Below the pieces are notes generated by a model. The model did not search any database. It was not told where the DNA came from and worked only from the letters and a program-made list of their open reading frames with translations. Made by a program: the position numbers and the translations under genes. From Nautilus pompilius (Eukaryota; Mollusca; Cephalopoda; Nautilida; Nautilidae), in contig JACATO010000648.1 of assembly GCA_018389105.1 (NCBI GenBank), forward strand, positions 248,001-312,000: a stretch of DNA of 64,000 nucleotides. Reading direction: 5' to 3'. This document shows, piece after piece, positions 63,501 to 64,000 of this stretch; the stretch's first letter is position 1; every line of letters begins with the position of its first letter.

Positions 63501-64000
63501 TGGTGCAAAATTTTAAGCGCAGTAAATCCTATTTAATATTTTAATGTTTTATTTCTTACATTTATAATATAATTTATGATTTTTAGAAGCATTTTTTATG
63601 ACTATGACGTATATACGTGTAACTATGATCATTTATGATTTTATGCTTTCACTGATTACACTGAATTAAAAGTGTTTCCATACAGCATCTAGCGTTTTCC
63701 AGCACCTTAAAGTACCAAGTTGGGGTCGTTTCTTTTACCCCAAAATAAAATGGCAGATTTTCAAAAAGGGCCCCAGCTTTGGTACTTTGAGGGATAATAT
63801 GGATAAATTTCATTATTTTACTTATGATATATCCACTAAATGTGTTTGCAGAGTCTCCATCCTAAAGTTACAAATTTTATTTCAAAAATGAAAAATGAAA
63901 ACTTTACAGCAAAACTTCATTGGTTGTTTTCTTCAAAAGAAAAGGGCTGGCAAGGAACCTAGGGACGGACCGGGATGAGAGTATTTTACTATATATATAT
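63501..64000. other. Right edge, with an 88-bp inverted repeat
   Basis: No coding signal. CCTTAAAGTACCAAGTTGGG (63705-63724) and CCCAGCTTTGGTACTTTGAG (63772-63791) are near-complementary and could form a hairpin with a loop of about 45 bases. It could be the end of the neighbouring hAT copy or a separate foldback element. Confidence 0.5.

Overview
This is animal nuclear DNA. It is AT-rich and intron-rich, with GT-AG splice junctions, microsatellites, tRNA-derived SINE-like pieces, LINE debris and several decayed DNA transposons. The gene set fits an invertebrate; a mollusc, perhaps a gastropod, is my best guess, but the sequence does not fix the species. Three conserved genes can be read exon by exon with consistent splice phases, and a fourth short gene is likely.

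Left third (1-22 kb): the 5' two-fifths to half of SDAD1 (SDA1-domain protein, 60S ribosome biogenesis) lies on the minus strand and runs off the left edge; 11 exons give the first 349 residues. Head to head with it, 455 bp between start codons, is ANAPC15 (anaphase-promoting complex subunit 15) on the plus strand: four phase-0 exons, 116 residues, spread over 10.3 kb. Its introns carry a broken ZBED-type hAT transposase, a pogo/Tigger-like non-autonomous element with TA target duplication, and SINE-like pieces.

Middle and right (22-60 kb): about 5 kb with no gene I can support separates ANAPC15 from a large minus-strand gene converging on it. That gene encodes an invertebrate Mesh/SUSD2-family single-pass membrane protein, ordered signal peptide - NIDO - IPT/TIG - AMOP - VWD - Sushi - transmembrane - short tail. 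I place 17 exons through the membrane segment and the tail exons to 27.36 kb (about 1,085-1,110 residues), with signs of alternative C-termini. Its introns hold a TTAA-flanked piggyBac-like MITE, a non-LTR reverse transcriptase remnant, a separate LINE 3' end, a Tigger transposase remnant, a 66/50-bp minisatellite with higher-order structure, and a GT/GA satellite of about 410 bp.

Right end (57.5-64 kb): this part is visibly richer in CG. A short unrecognised minus-strand gene starts at 61,622 and splices in frame to an exon at 58,391; the predicted signal-peptide exon of the Mesh-like gene sits inside that intron. A perfect YY1-type motif at 61,822 suggests a divergent promoter. Just beyond it lies a degenerate TTF-zinc-finger hAT transposase.

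I found no operon, CRISPR, phage, biosynthetic cluster or other new multi-gene system. The most interesting items are the Mesh-like gene with its alternative tail, the nested promoter arrangement at the right end, the structured minisatellite, and the range of DNA transposons in one window.
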